Assembly (NCBI RefSeq): GCF_001691555.1
Contig: NZ_MAYN01000008.1
Coordinates: forward strand, 2,038,682 to 2,102,681
Source: Pantoea eucrina
GTDB taxonomy: Bacteria; Pseudomonadota; Gammaproteobacteria; Enterobacterales; Enterobacteriaceae
DNA length: 64,000 bases
Direction: 5' to 3'
Positions 23,629 to 35,542 of the stretch are shown in pieces (the stretch's first letter is position 1; every line of letters starts with the position of its first letter). Position numbers and translations under genes: made by a program. The notes under the pieces were generated by a model that did no database searches, was not told the DNA's origin, and saw only the letters and a list, made by a program, of their open reading frames with translations.

Positions 23629-24540
23629 ATGTTGTGGTTTAAAAATATGATGGTTTATCGTCTGAATCGTGACCTTCCGCTGTCCGCAGACGATCTGGAA
23701 AAACAGCTTGATGCATTTACGTTCTCACCGTGCGGAAGTCAGGATATGGCCCAGACTGGCTGGGTATCGCCGATGGGTAACCGCGGGGAAGCGCTGGCCC
23801 ACGAGGTTAACGGACAGATAGTGATCTGCGCCCGCACCGAGCAGAAAATTCTGCCGTCACCGGTCGTGAAGCAGGCGCTGGATGCCAAAATTGAGAAGCT
23901 GGAGGCAGAGCAGAGCCGCAAGCTGAAAAAAACCGAAAAAGATTCGCTCAAAGATGAAGTACTGCATAGCCTGCTGCCGCGCGCTTTCAGTCGTTTCAGT
24001 CAGACCTTTATGTGGATCGATACGGTTAATAATCTGATCGCTGTCGACTGCGCCAGCGCTAAAAAAGCGGAAGATACGCTGGCGCTGCTGCGCAAGAGCC
24101 TCGGCTCGCTGCCGGTCGTGCCGCTGACCATGGAGAAGCCAATTGAGCTGACGCTGACGGAGTGGGTGCGCGGCGGCGAACTGCCTGCAGGCTACGATCT
24201 GATGGATGAAGCGGAGCTGAAAGCGCTGCTGGAAGATGGTGGCGTGATCCGCTGCAAGAAGCAGGATCTGATCTCCGATGAGATTGCCAACCACATTGAA
24301 GCGGGCAAAGTGGTGACCAGACTGGCGCTCGACTGGCAGGAACGAATTCAGTTTGTGATCGCTGATGATGGTTCAGTAAAACGCCTGAAATTCAGCGATA
24401 CGCTGCGTGAACAGAATGATGATATCGATCGCGATGATTTCGCTCAGCGCTTTGACGCTGACTTTACGCTGATGACCGGCGAACTCGCCGCGCTGATTGC
24501 CAGCCTGACCGATGCGCTCGGCGGCGAAGCCCCGCGTTAA
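23629..24540 (+). CDS. rdgC: Recombination-associated protein RdgC
   Basis: RdgC has 303 residues, the family length. It is a nucleoid-associated ring-forming DNA-binding protein that limits RecA loading. The N-terminus [27 protein letters not shown] and '[33 protein letters not shown]' are family hallmarks. Synteny with mak and ppnP is conserved. The start is the ATG at 23629, with TAAGGA a few bases upstream. Confidence 0.96.
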   Translation: MLWFKNMMVYRLNRDLPLSADDLEKQLDAFTFSPCGSQDMAQTGWVSPMGNRGEALAHEVNGQIVICARTEQKILPSPVVKQALDAKIEKLEAEQSRKLKKTEKDSLKDEVLHSLLPRAFSRFSQTFMWIDTVNNLIAVDCASAKKAEDTLALLRKSLGSLPVVPLTMEKPIELTLTEWVRGGELPAGYDLMDEAELKALLEDGGVIRCKKQDLISDEIANHIEAGKVVTRLALDWQERIQFVIADDGSVKRLKFSDTLREQNDDIDRDDFAQRFDADFTLMTGELAALIASLTDALGGEAPR

Positions 24541-24548
24541 TAAGGCAT

Positions 24549-24578
24549 AAAAAAAGCTGCAGCCTGAAGGTTGCAGCT
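24549..24578 (-). terminator. Terminator between rdgC and ppnP
   Basis: AGCTGCAGCCT and AGGTTGCAGCT form an 11-bp stem with one wobble pair and a GA loop. The T-run lies on the minus strand, so it mainly serves ppnP. It can also stop rdgC transcripts. Confidence 0.85.
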
Positions 24579-24596
24579 CTGTCTCTCTTTTACCGT

Positions 24597-24881
24597 TTAC
24601 AGGTAGCGGCAGAGATAGGAGGTAGGCTCAGCTACCTGCAGGTGAAACTCACTGTGGCCCGGGACATTAAATGTGCTGCCCGCCTCATACCATTTCCACT
24701 CCGCCTCGCCTGGCAGCAGCACTTTCAGTGCGCCGCTCACCACCGTCATCTCTTCCGGCTGGCCGGTGCCAAAAGTGTACTCGCCTTCAGCCATAACGCC
24801 TACGCTGGCGCGGCCAATGGTCACGCTGTCGAACCCGATCGATTTCACTTTTCCGTCGAAATAATCACTGACATTGAGCAT
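24597..24881 (-). CDS. ppnP: Pyrimidine/purine nucleoside phosphorylase PpnP (YaiE)
   Basis: PpnP is a 94-residue cupin that phosphorolyses several nucleosides. It matches E. coli PpnP in length and sequence ('[24 protein letters not shown]', '[27 protein letters not shown]', '[16 protein letters not shown]'). An in-frame ATG lies 18 bases upstream, but the homologous start MLNVSDYF at 24881 is used. In E. coli aroM lies next to it; that gene is missing here. Confidence 0.94.
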   Translation of the reverse strand: MLNVSDYFDGKVKSIGFDSVTIGRASVGVMAEGEYTFGTGQPEEMTVVSGALKVLLPGEAEWKWYEAGSTFNVPGHSEFHLQVAEPTSYLCRYL

Positions 24882-25024
24882 GCTTTTTCCTCGCAGCACA
24901 TGAAGGTTATCAGCAGATTACAAGGGAAACCGTCAGAGTGTCACGTAAATAAATTGCTGCTGACGCAGCAGCAGCGCAATTCAGGAGAGTCCGGAGAATT
25001 CACTGGCGTCCCTGCCAGAGAGGT

Positions 25025-25216
25025 TTATTCTTTTTCCACGTCTTCGTAGCGATCTTTCGCATCCTGCGCTTCCTGCTCTGATTCATGCTCGCTGATCAGG
25101 GAGTTCTCTTTGGGATGATCGGCACGCAATTCATACCAGGTAACTTTGTTACCTTCAGGCCCTTTTTCGACGGCGACGACACGGGCTTCACGCGGATAGG
25201 GTGGTCTGGATGGCAT
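25025..25216 (-). CDS. yaiA: Small conserved protein YaiA
   Basis: YaiA is a 63-residue hydrophilic protein of unknown function, colinear with E. coli YaiA ('[15 protein letters not shown]', '[10 protein letters not shown]', '[21 protein letters not shown]'). The start at 25216 follows homology and is preceded by AGAGAGGGAAAACG. It lies downstream of aroL, with which it is co-transcribed in E. coli. Confidence 0.93.
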   Translation of the reverse strand: MPSRPPYPREARVVAVEKGPEGNKVTWYELRADHPKENSLISEHESEQEAQDAKDRYEDVEKE

Positions 25217-25327
25217 CGTTTTCCCTCTCTTATCAGTGTTCCACACGGCAGGGGCAATCCGCTGCCTGTTACTGAGTATAGACCAGCATACATTGATGCC
25301 AGTAAAGCGGGAGTTTTCTGATGACGA

Positions 25328-25852
25328 TCAGCTGGCGCGGGCCAGAGCGAGTGAACGTATAATCTCTTCTGCAACCTGCTCAGGCGGCTGCATGGCATCG
25401 ACCCGATAGTGCGCTGCCTGCTGATAAAGCGGCGCGCGCAGGCGCAGAACTTCATCCATCTCTTCTGCAATCGGCTGGCCGGTCAGGGTGGGCCGCTGCG
25501 CGGTTTCAGGCTGCTGCTGCAGCCGGTTCGCCAGCGCTTCCGCCGGCGCGCTGAGCCAGATGACATGTCCCCGCTCACGCATAAAGTGGCGATTTACCTC
25601 TGCCAGAACCATTCCGCCGCCGGTGGCAATCACCGTTGCCGGTGCGGTGACGGCGCGCAGCGCCTCAGTTTCACGCGTGCGAAAGCTCTCCCAGCCTTCA
25701 CGGGCAACAATCTCAGCTACGCTGCACTCTGCTGTCTGCTGCAGATAGTGGTCGGTATCACAGAAGGTATATCCCAGCGTGCGCGCCAGCACCTGGCCGA
25801 TAGTCGTTTTGCCGCATCCGCGTGCGCCAATCAGATAGATGGGTAATGACAT
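25328..25852 (-). CDS. aroL: Shikimate kinase II AroL
   Basis: AroL is a 174-residue ATP-dependent shikimate kinase of the aromatic amino-acid pathway. Walker A 'GARGCGKTTIGQ' lies at residues 9-20, and the shikimate-binding segments 'DTDHYLQ', 'GWESFRTRE' and 'ATGGGMVL' follow. The neighbourhood (yaiA downstream, yaiI and proC beyond) distinguishes it from aroK. I could not find a clear TyrR box upstream by eye. Confidence 0.94.
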   Translation of the reverse strand: MSLPIYLIGARGCGKTTIGQVLARTLGYTFCDTDHYLQQTAECSVAEIVAREGWESFRTRETEALRAVTAPATVIATGGGMVLAEVNRHFMRERGHVIWLSAPAEALANRLQQQPETAQRPTLTGQPIAEEMDEVLRLRAPLYQQAAHYRVDAMQPPEQVAEEIIRSLALARAS

Positions 25853-26136
25853 CCGGGCTCATTCTCCGCCGTGCTCTGCCACGCCGGCAGGCCATCAGGT
25901 CAATAATGCGTCGCATAATATCCGGATTTTATTTTAGCAGCCAGTTTCAGAGCACAAATTACGCGCATTTTAGCGCGTACTATAATTAGCACACTGAATT
26001 GATTGAGAAAAAGCATGCGCGTTTCGTGCATGCTCTGACTTATGAACGCGGGCAACATTTGCTTACCACGTCAGCGATTTACTTTCGCCGCCCCTGCCCG
26101 CATATAGATAACCTTAACGCCAACGGAGGTTCACCC

Positions 26137-26796
26137 ATGCAAAATCAGGAACAGCAGCTCATTGAAAATCTCTTCAGCCGGTTAAAGCAGGCCGGTGAGC
26201 AGAGTGGTCCGCGCGATGCGGGTGCTGAACAGCTTATCCGTCAGCATCTGCAGAGCCAGCCTGACGCGCCTTACTATATGGCCCAGGCGATTCTGATTCA
26301 GGAAGCTGCGCTGAAAAAGCTGAATGCCCGGATTACCGAACTGGAAAAAAACATGCAGGCACAGCAGCAGGCTCCGCAGCAGAGCGGCGGCTTTCTGTCC
26401 GGTTTGTTTGGCAGCGGGTCGCGTCCGCAGCCACAGCAGCAGCAGCAGCAGTCAGGCTGGAACAATGCGGCCCCGCAGCAGCCAGCCGTGCCGGCCCGCG
26501 GCACCGGCTTTCTCGGCGGCGCGCTGCAGACGGCAGTGGGCGTGGCGGGCGGCGTGGTGATGGCAGATATGCTCACCAGCCTGTTTCATCATTCGCAGCC
26601 GGAAGAGATCGTCAATATCATCAACGAACCGGCGCTGCCGCAGGTGGACGATAACCTGGATACGTTTAACGGCAACGACAGCAGCAATGCATTTCTCAAT
26701 GACAACAGCAGCTGGAATGACAATAGTTTTGCCGACAACAGCGATCTGAATGATTTTGATAGCGGCGGCTTTGATGATGATGACAGTTTTGTCTGA
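26137..26796 (+). CDS. DUF2076 family protein with Gln-rich linker
   Basis: The 219-residue protein begins at the ATG at 26137, preceded by GGAGG at 26125-26129; a longer in-frame reading upstream has no ribosome site. Residues 1-75 are the helical DUF2076 N-terminus ('EQQLIENLFSRLKQAG', 'DAPYYMAQAILIQEAALKKLNARI'). A polyglutamine/glycine linker follows, with a hydrophobic glycine-rich segment ('GFLGGALQTAVGVAGGVVMADML') near 125-148 and an acidic, Asn/Asp-rich tail. The family is described as periplasmic ligand-binding sensor-like, but no function is established. Its stop abuts the convergent yaiI stop with no intervening base. Confidence 0.8.
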   Translation: MQNQEQQLIENLFSRLKQAGEQSGPRDAGAEQLIRQHLQSQPDAPYYMAQAILIQEAALKKLNARITELEKNMQAQQQAPQQSGGFLSGLFGSGSRPQPQQQQQQSGWNNAAPQQPAVPARGTGFLGGALQTAVGVAGGVVMADMLTSLFHHSQPEEIVNIINEPALPQVDDNLDTFNGNDSSNAFLNDNSSWNDNSFADNSDLNDFDSGGFDDDDSFV

Positions 26797-27240
26797 TCAG
26801 CGCTGACGCAGCCACTTGTCCAGCTCGTTGGCAAACAGCTGGCGGTCGCGCGGACTCAGCGCCGCCGGACCGCCGCTCTGAATGCCACTGGCACGCATTG
26901 TCTCCATAAAATCGCGCATGGTGAGGCGCTGCCGGATGGTATCAGGCGAGTAGCGCTCACCGCGCGGATTCAGCGCGGCGGCCCCTTTTTCCAGTACTTC
27001 CGCCGCCAGCGGAATGTCGCCGGTGATCACCAGCTCTCCTGGCTGTACGCGCTTCACAATTTCATTGTCTGCCACATCAAAGCCGGCCGCGACCTGCAGC
27101 GTCTTCAGCCAGGGCGAAGGCGGCACGCGCAGCGGCTGGTTAGCGACAAAGGTCACCGTCACGTTTGTGCGTTCAGCCGCGCGATAAAGCACCTCTTTAA
27201 TGACGACCGGACAGGCGTCAGCATCGACCCAGATTGACAT
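26797..27240 (-). CDS. yaiI: DUF188 protein YaiI
   Basis: YaiI is a 147-residue PIN-like protein of the UPF0178/DUF188 family. It matches E. coli YaiI from '[23 protein letters not shown]' through '[12 protein letters not shown]', '[30 protein letters not shown]'-like and '[20 protein letters not shown]'. The conserved acidic residues near the start (DAD) suggest a nuclease fold, but activity is unproven. It is divergent from proC, as in E. coli. Confidence 0.93.
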   Translation of the reverse strand: MSIWVDADACPVVIKEVLYRAAERTNVTVTFVANQPLRVPPSPWLKTLQVAAGFDVADNEIVKRVQPGELVITGDIPLAAEVLEKGAAALNPRGERYSPDTIRQRLTMRDFMETMRASGIQSGGPAALSPRDRQLFANELDKWLRQR

Positions 27241-27382
27241 AATGGTTTCCTGATAACGAATAACAGGCGCGATCTTGCCGTGCTCGCCAGGAAAGGCAAA
27301 CGATATTTTGCCGGTACTTGTTATTCACCGCCGCTGACGTAAGCTAACCCGCAGCGAAATCAACACGATTAAGGAGAGAGCG

Positions 27383-28195
27383 ATGCTGGAGAAAAAAATC
27401 GGCTTCATCGGCTGCGGTAACATGGCGCAGGCGATCATCAGCGGCCTGACCGGCAGCGGGCTTATCGCCCCGGCCAATATTCTGGTATGGGACCGTAAAG
27501 CGGAGACCAACCAGCAGATGGCACAGCAGCACGGGATCAGCGCAGCAGAGAGCGCAGAAGCCCTGGCGCGCGAGGCGGATATCCTGTTTGGCGCGGTCAA
27601 ACCTAATGTGATCCTGAAAGTGCTCAGCGATCTGGCGGGGGTGATGAAAAAGGATGCGCTGGTGGTCTCGATTGCCGCGGGCGTAACGCTGGATTCACTG
27701 GCCGGCGTACTGGGCCACGATCGTAAAATTGTGCGGGTGATGCCCAATACGCCGGCACTGGTCAATCAGGGCATGACCTCGGTGACCCCCAACGTGCTGG
27801 TGGAGCCGCAGGAAGTGGACGAGATCGTGGCTATCTTTGAAAGCTTCGGGAAAGCCGCGGTGGTCAATGAGTATCTGATCCATGCGGTCGTGGGCGTCAG
27901 CGGCTCTGCTCCGGCATATGTGTTTATGTTTATTGAAGCCATGGCCGACGCCGCCGTGCTGGGCGGCATGCCGCGCGCGCAGGCGTATGAGTTTGCTGCG
28001 CAGGCGGTAAAAGGCGCCGCACAAATGGTCATTGAGACGGGCAAACATCCCGCTGAGCTGAAAGATCAGGTCTGCTCGCCCGGCGGTACGACGATTGAGG
28101 CCGTAAAAGCACTGGAAGAGAATGGCTTTCGCGCGGCGGTAATGAACGCCATGCAGCGCTGCATGGCTAAGTCAGAAGCGCTGAGTAAAGGCTAA
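27383..28195 (+). CDS. proC: Pyrroline-5-carboxylate reductase ProC
   Basis: ProC reduces 1-pyrroline-5-carboxylate to proline with NAD(P)H. The 270-residue protein has the N-terminal Rossmann motif 'IGFIGCGNMAQAI' and the C-terminal signature 'QAVKGAAQMVIETGKHPAELKDQVCSPGGTTIEAV'. GGAGAG precedes the ATG. Yail lies divergently upstream, and a two-layer hairpin follows the gene. Confidence 0.97.
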   Translation: MLEKKIGFIGCGNMAQAIISGLTGSGLIAPANILVWDRKAETNQQMAQQHGISAAESAEALAREADILFGAVKPNVILKVLSDLAGVMKKDALVVSIAAGVTLDSLAGVLGHDRKIVRVMPNTPALVNQGMTSVTPNVLVEPQEVDEIVAIFESFGKAAVVNEYLIHAVVGVSGSAPAYVFMFIEAMADAAVLGGMPRAQAYEFAAQAVKGAAQMVIETGKHPAELKDQVCSPGGTTIEAVKALEENGFRAAVMNAMQRCMAKSEALSKG

Positions 28196-28207
28196 CCCCT
28201 GCCCGCG

Positions 28208-28259
28208 CCTGCCGGCAATCCGGTCCTCTTTTCTGCACAGAGGACCGGCATCAGGCAGG
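28208..28259. terminator. Two-layer hairpin between proC and the Rieske/FAD gene
   Basis: An outer stem CCTGCC/GGCAGG encloses a perfect 10-bp inner stem CCGGTCCTCT/AGAGGACCGG. No T-run follows, but its position between convergent genes suggests a bidirectional terminator. Confidence 0.65.
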
Positions 28260-28262
28260 GTA

Positions 28263-29789
28263 TTACGCTGTATACTGCTCATACAGCGCCATGCCCTGCG
28301 CCAGCGTCAGCGGCTGCTGCATCGCGTCGATCAGCGCGGCAGTGAGCGTGTACAATCCTGCTGAACAGACCGCCGCAATATGGCCCTGCTGGCAGTAGAA
28401 CGCGATAAACGTCTGTTCATCCAGCGAACCAAGCAGACGATAGTCATCCCACTCCTCCGCATGCCCGAGATATTCGTAACGGGTGCCGTAGTGCGCCGTC
28501 CAGAAAAAAGGCACGCGATCGTACTCAATCTGCTTATCCAGCATATTCAGCGCGGCAATCCGCCCCTGCTGGTGAGCCACGCGATAGTGCTCAATACGCT
28601 GCGTGCCGTCAGCGGTGGGATAGGTGGCGATATCACCGGCAACCCAGACGGTATCCGTCACCCGCAGCTGGCGATCGGTCAGCAGGCTGCCATCCTCCTG
28701 CAGCGTTAAGTCATGCACAAACCCGGTCGCAGGCGTGACGCCGGTGCCGAACAGCACCCGTCGTGCGGGCAGCCTTTTTCCCCCTTTGAGACGAACTGCG
28801 GCGATCTCACTCTCCCCCTCCAGCGCCTCCGGCTCACCCTGCTCAAACGTGACACCGTTGCTGCGGTGCAGCGCATAAAAGTGTTCAGCTATCTCTTCGC
28901 CAAACTGTTTGACAAACGGCAGACGCTGGCGGGCAACCACGGTGACCTTTACGCCGCGACTGCGCAGCGCTCCGGCCACTTCCATGCCGATAAAGCTGTT
29001 ACCGACGATCACCAGCTCCTGCGTTTCATCGACCTCTTTCAGCAGCGCCGCAGCCTGATCGCGCGAACGCAGCAGGTGAACGCCGGCCAAATCTCTGCCA
29101 GGCATATCCGGCGCCTGTGGTACGCCACCGGTGGCTACCAGCAGCCGGTCAAACCTCACCTGCTGCCCGCTTTTCAGCGTTAACGTTTGTGCACGCGCCT
29201 GCAGCTGTACCACCTCATCCTGCAGCAGCGTGACCGGTTCCAGCACATCCTCCTGCAGCAGCGTGGGCACGTCATCAATAGCCATTTTGCCCGCCGGCAC
29301 AAACTTGCTCAGCGCGGTACGGTCGTATGGGGCCGCAGCCTCCCGATCAATACGAATGATGTGTCCCTTAAATCCCTCATCGCGCAGCGTCCAGATCGCC
29401 GCGGCACCCGCCGCTCCGCTGCCAAGAATGACATAGACCGGCGCGTTATCTGTCGTAGCGGGTGCGGATGCTTCAGAGAGTGGCTGCTCACTGACAAACA
29501 CGTTGCCCTGCTCAATCCGCACCGGATAACGCGTCAGGTTGGCAAGCGCCAGCGGTTCACACATTTTGCCATCCTGCAGCTGAAATACCGCTTTGTGCCA
29601 CGGGCAAATCAGCCTGCCATCACAGACGGCCCCTTCAGCCAGCGGCGCGCCAGCGTGCGGGCATTTGGCCTGAAATGCCTGCACCTGCGCGCCATCACGG
29701 ATCAAAATTATTTCGGTCTCGCCCACGCTAAACGGGACCGGCTTCTGCTGCGCCAGCGCGTCAAGCTCTGTGACAAATTGATAGCTCAC
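28263..29789 (-). CDS. Rieske ferredoxin-FAD/NAD(P) oxidoreductase fusion (AIFM3-like)
   Basis: The 508-residue protein fuses an N-terminal Rieske [2Fe-2S] domain to a pyridine-nucleotide-disulfide oxidoreductase fold. The cluster ligands are Cys43/His45 (CPHAG) and Cys62/His65 (CPWHK). The FAD site is 'VYVILGSGAAGAAA' near 113-126, and the NAD site is 'ELVIVGNSFIGMEVAG' near 258-273. A C-terminal reductase domain follows. The GTG at 29789, with AGGAG upstream, is chosen over an in-frame ATG 96 bases earlier. Such fusions are often annotated as ferredoxin reductases of dioxygenase systems or nitrite reductase-like subunits. No partner oxygenase is nearby, so the electron acceptor is unknown. 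Confidence 0.85.
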   Translation of the reverse strand: MSYQFVTELDALAQQKPVPFSVGETEIILIRDGAQVQAFQAKCPHAGAPLAEGAVCDGRLICPWHKAVFQLQDGKMCEPLALANLTRYPVRIEQGNVFVSEQPLSEASAPATTDNAPVYVILGSGAAGAAAIWTLRDEGFKGHIIRIDREAAAPYDRTALSKFVPAGKMAIDDVPTLLQEDVLEPVTLLQDEVVQLQARAQTLTLKSGQQVRFDRLLVATGGVPQAPDMPGRDLAGVHLLRSRDQAAALLKEVDETQELVIVGNSFIGMEVAGALRSRGVKVTVVARQRLPFVKQFGEEIAEHFYALHRSNGVTFEQGEPEALEGESEIAAVRLKGGKRLPARRVLFGTGVTPATGFVHDLTLQEDGSLLTDRQLRVTDTVWVAGDIATYPTADGTQRIEHYRVAHQQGRIAALNMLDKQIEYDRVPFFWTAHYGTRYEYLGHAEEWDDYRLLGSLDEQTFIAFYCQQGHIAAVCSAGLYTLTAALIDAMQQPLTLAQGMALYEQYTA

Positions 29790-29923
29790 ACTTTGCTCCT
29801 TTATTATTGTCGGATGCGGGATGACAAACCCCTGCAAAGAGTAAGTGTGGCAAAGCCTGGGAAACTGGCAGGAAAAATAAAGCAAGCGGCAGCTAAGGCG
29901 TTAATCAGCCACCGCTTTTATCA

Positions 29924-30232
29924 TCAGGCGCTTTTTTTCAGGCAGGTACTCATGAAGGTTTTGCGCGCGTCACCCGAGAGATCTTTTTCTCCGGCTGCAC
30001 TGTTACAGCTTTTCATTTTCAGCTGCTGCGGCGTCATATTGCCGAGCTTGCTCTCTTTTTTCAGGCAATCGCTCATAAAGGTTTTACGCTCATCGCCTTT
30101 CAGATTTTGCGTGGCGGCCAGCTGATTACAGCGCGTCATCTTTTCCTGCTGCGGCGTTTTTTCAGCGGCGCCTGCACTGCCGACGGTAAACAGCAGGGCA
30201 GCGCCAGTCAGAGCCAGTAAAGAACGTTTCAT
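29924..30232 (-). CDS. psiF: Phosphate-starvation-inducible protein PsiF
   Basis: PsiF is a 102-residue secreted protein with a signal peptide (MKRSLLALTGAALLFTVGSAGA). It has two tandem PsiF repeats of about 33 residues, each with the pattern K-x-C-N ... G-(D/E)-x-RK-x-FM-(S)-x-CLKK. Each repeat carries a pair of cysteines. In E. coli psiF follows phoA; phoA is absent here. The function is unknown. The start at 30232 gives a standard leader. Confidence 0.92.
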   Translation of the reverse strand: MKRSLLALTGAALLFTVGSAGAAEKTPQQEKMTRCNQLAATQNLKGDERKTFMSDCLKKESKLGNMTPQQLKMKSCNSAAGEKDLSGDARKTFMSTCLKKSA

Positions 30233-30311
30233 TGCCAGGATCTCCGTGTAGGGGGGCTTTATCAGCCTGGCACGAAAATCGGTAAAACAGCGGTAAATCA
30301 CTCAGGCACGC

Positions 30312-30566
30312 TCAGTAACGCGGGTGCTTGAGCAATTTTTCGATATAGTTGCGTAATAGCGCAGCATCCGCGCTCTCTGCAATCGGTGCGGCGGGCGGCA
30401 TCGCATTTTCAATCGCGCTGGCGATTTGATGATGCTGTTCTGCATTCAGCTGGCGCAGCATGGCAGTCAGCACTATCTCCAGCGCCTCGATCTGCACCAC
30501 CAGATCTTTGGATGCCTCTTCTTTCTCCGCCAGCCTGAGCAGGAGTTCTGCAATCAGATTTTTCAT
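30312..30566 (-). CDS. iraP: Anti-adapter protein IraP (sigma-S stabiliser)
   Basis: IraP has 84 residues and blocks the adaptor RssB so that RpoS is not delivered to ClpXP; in E. coli it responds to phosphate starvation. The N-terminus MKNLIAELLLRLAEKEE, 'QIEALEIVLTAMLRQL' and the C-terminus 'LLRNYIEKLLKHPR' match E. coli IraP, with a coiled-coil-like first half. The start at 30566 follows homology. It keeps the iraP-(phoA)-psiF neighbourhood of E. coli. Confidence 0.9.
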   Translation of the reverse strand: MKNLIAELLLRLAEKEEASKDLVVQIEALEIVLTAMLRQLNAEQHHQIASAIENAMPPAAPIAESADAALLRNYIEKLLKHPRY

Positions 30567-30785
30567 GCAATGAACTCGATAAGGAAAGGAGTGCTGACGG
30601 TAGCACTGAGCCGAAGAAAACAACAAGCGCTTTTCCTCACTTTTGTGAATAAATAGCCCTTAAAAAAGCGTAACAATTCAACGCCTAATGGCGAAACGTT
30701 TTGCTGACGCAGACAGCCTGCTGCACATCCGGCTTTTTTGTCACGATTTCAGCAACGAATGCTTTACAGCTGATGCTATTTGCAT

Positions 30786-33913
<3,128 letters not shown>

Positions 33914-34064
33914 AAAAATATGACGAAACGTTGCTGACAAGCTTACGGCGCGCAACTATGTTTAAAAAATAACCAGACGCGCAGCCCTTTTGCGGGCACG
34001 CCGTTCGGGTTCTGTTGCTGCCGCCTGCTGGCGGCACGCCGTGTTGTCTCTGCGGAGGTCAGCC

Positions 34065-34316
34065 ATGAGAACCTATCCTGACAGCGCCAGTCGGGCGATT
34101 ACCGACTACTTCAACACGCCTGCCTGGCACGTGCCGCATGAGAGCGATCTGCTGGCGGCTATTATGCGGGAACTGATGGCCGAGGGGCAGCCTGCGACCA
34201 GTAAAGCGGTTATTGCGCGGGTCATTGAAAAGCTGGAGTTTGAGGGCGATGAGCAGCGTCTGCAGAGCTACCGGACGCTGCTGGCACAATTACTGGGCAG
34301 CGAGCCGGGAGCCTGA
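34065..34316 (+). CDS. Small regulator of the YmgB/AriR biofilm family
   Basis: The 83-residue protein starts at the ATG at 34065, with GGAGG at 34054-34058; an upstream ATG in frame lacks a ribosome site. Two amphipathic helices are visible ('ESDLLAAIMRELMAEGQPATSKAVIARVIEKLEFEGDEQRLQSYRTLLAQLL' spread over residues 25-77), the layout of the AriR/YmgA/YcgZ connector proteins. That family modulates Rcs signalling, biofilm and acid resistance in E. coli. The assignment rests on length and helix pattern rather than strong identity. Confidence 0.6.
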   Translation: MRTYPDSASRAITDYFNTPAWHVPHESDLLAAIMRELMAEGQPATSKAVIARVIEKLEFEGDEQRLQSYRTLLAQLLGSEPGA

Positions 34317-34324
34317 GGGATGAT

Positions 34325-34642
34325 TTATTTTGCGACCCGCAGCTGATCGGCTTCGCTGACGACGGCTTTGCCGCTCTGACGATGGTAGAGGCAGAGTTCA
34401 CGTCCGGTGCGGTTTTTCATGTGCTTTTGCGGATAGCGTCCCTGCAGCAGCAGCGCATCATAACCGGTGCGGTCGTCAAACTGCACCGGCTTACCCACAA
34501 TTTTCGCCTGCGCCAGCGTACTGGCCAGCAGGCACGCCTGACGGCTCTGCTGCTCATTTTCCTGCCAGGCAGCTTCGCCGGATGCATGCGCCAGCGGGGC
34601 CAGCAGCGTTAACAGCAGAAAGCCTGAAAATCTTTTCATCAT
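34325..34642 (-). CDS. Small secreted protein, unknown function
   Basis: The product has up to 105 residues and a clear signal peptide (FSGFLLLTLLAPLAHA). The mature part holds two cysteines (CLLAS and LCLYHR) that could form a disulfide, and basic stretches (YPQKHMKNRTGR). The AGAGG ribosome site sits better before the second ATG (34639) than the first (34642). I do not recognise the family. It converges on the AriR-like gene with an 8-base gap. Confidence 0.65.
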   Translation of the reverse strand: MMKRFSGFLLLTLLAPLAHASGEAAWQENEQQSRQACLLASTLAQAKIVGKPVQFDDRTGYDALLLQGRYPQKHMKNRTGRELCLYHRQSGKAVVSEADQLRVAK

Positions 34643-34674
34643 TACCTCTTGTTGCAGTAGCGCGTTCGCCGGTT

Positions 34675-34699
34675 AAAAAAATTCCCGCCGCAGCGGGAA
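34675..34699 (-). terminator. Terminator of the I78 lipoprotein gene
   Basis: TTCCCGC and GCGGGAA pair around CGCA. On the minus strand the hairpin is followed by TTTTTTT. Confidence 0.85.
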
Positions 34700-34808
34700 G
34701 AAACAAGACGAACAGTGCATGTCTGAGATGACGAGGCGATCTCTGTTTGTCAGAGTATCCTCACCGCCGGGCATGACAACCCGATGACAGTCGTGTGTCC
34801 GTCTGGTG

Positions 34809-35108
34809 TCAGCCGCAGTAGACGCGGGTGATGTTGCCCTCTTTATCGCCCATGAAATTCAGCCGGTGCAGATTAAAGTCCATGGTGACGGCACCGTTCC
34901 AGGGGATCGCGCGTACCGGACCGGCAAATTTCTGACTGCCGATCGCTGTCAGTGGCTGGCCAATAACGTTCTGATACTGCGATGCGCGACACTGGTCGGT
35001 TTCCGGATCCACGCTGGCCGTAGCCTGGGTACTGGTTTTGCCGGCAGACTGACAGGCGCTTAAGGCCATGGCAGCGGTTAGCAACAGGACTTTTCCACAA
35101 TGCGTCAC
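34809..35108 (-). CDS. Lipoprotein of the I78 peptidase-inhibitor family
   Basis: The 99-residue protein begins at a GTG preceded by GGAGAGAG and has a lipoprotein leader ending in LSAC (Cys19). The mature part contains 'CRASQYQNVIGQPLTAI' and ends 'HRLNFMGDKEGNITRVYCG', the layout of I78 inhibitors, with the two cysteines likely bridged. Family members inhibit serine proteases such as elastase or subtilisin. This one would sit at the inner face of the outer membrane. The target is unknown. It has its own terminator. Confidence 0.75.
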   Translation of the reverse strand: MTHCGKVLLLTAAMALSACQSAGKTSTQATASVDPETDQCRASQYQNVIGQPLTAIGSQKFAGPVRAIPWNGAVTMDFNLHRLNFMGDKEGNITRVYCG

Positions 35109-35315
35109 AACTCTCTCCTTCTGAACAGATAACTACGTCGCCTCTGAGAGTAGCAAAGCCCGGCGCGTAAACGAACTTCGCTGGCCGAAAAATGCCGGTT
35201 TCCGCTCCGGAAACTGCGCGGTTACGCGGAAAATTTAAGATTAATCGCACTAAGTGACTCACTGACTCGCCAGAAAAAAACTATTCTTTCTAAGAATCAT
35301 CCGAGGAGGCTTACT

Positions 35316-35381
35316 ATGGAACTCATGATTTTTATCGGCTGCGTCATACTGATGACGTTCGTGGCCGTACGCGTTCGCTAA
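35316..35381 (+). CDS. 21-residue hydrophobic membrane peptide
   Basis: ATG at 35316 opens a 21-codon frame encoding MELMIFIGCVILMTFVAVRV plus a final Arg. The peptide is one membrane helix with a basic C-terminus. It has a near-consensus ribosome site (GAGGAGG at 35303-35309, 6 bases before ATG), and a strong intrinsic terminator begins 17 bases after the stop. The gene-like packaging supports real expression. It resembles in general form the small membrane peptides or type I toxin peptides of enterobacteria, but I do not recognise the family and see no antisense RNA signal. Confidence 0.65.
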   Translation: MELMIFIGCVILMTFVAVRVR

Positions 35382-35398
35382 CGCGCCGGCCGGTGACT

Positions 35399-35444
35399 GC
35401 CAGGCACATCTGCCGGGCACCTGCCCGCCGTGCCTGGCTTTTTA
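35399..35444 (+). terminator. Terminator of the 21-residue peptide gene
   Basis: GCCAGGCAC and GTGCCTGGC form a 9-bp stem enclosing a second GGGC/GCCC stem, followed by TTTTT. Confidence 0.9.
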
Positions 35445-35542
35445 CTGTAACGCTGAAGTGGTACTGAAATCTGAGATCGCGCACCTCGACAGCACTCTGC
35501 GCCATTGCTACTATGCCCTTCCCCCTGCCCGCTGAGTCGCCT

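Noticed and set aside
30233..30300. Pho box upstream of psiF
   Set aside because: On the minus strand TTTACCG occurs twice with an 11-base period, but it does not match the CTGTCAT half-site, so it was not called.
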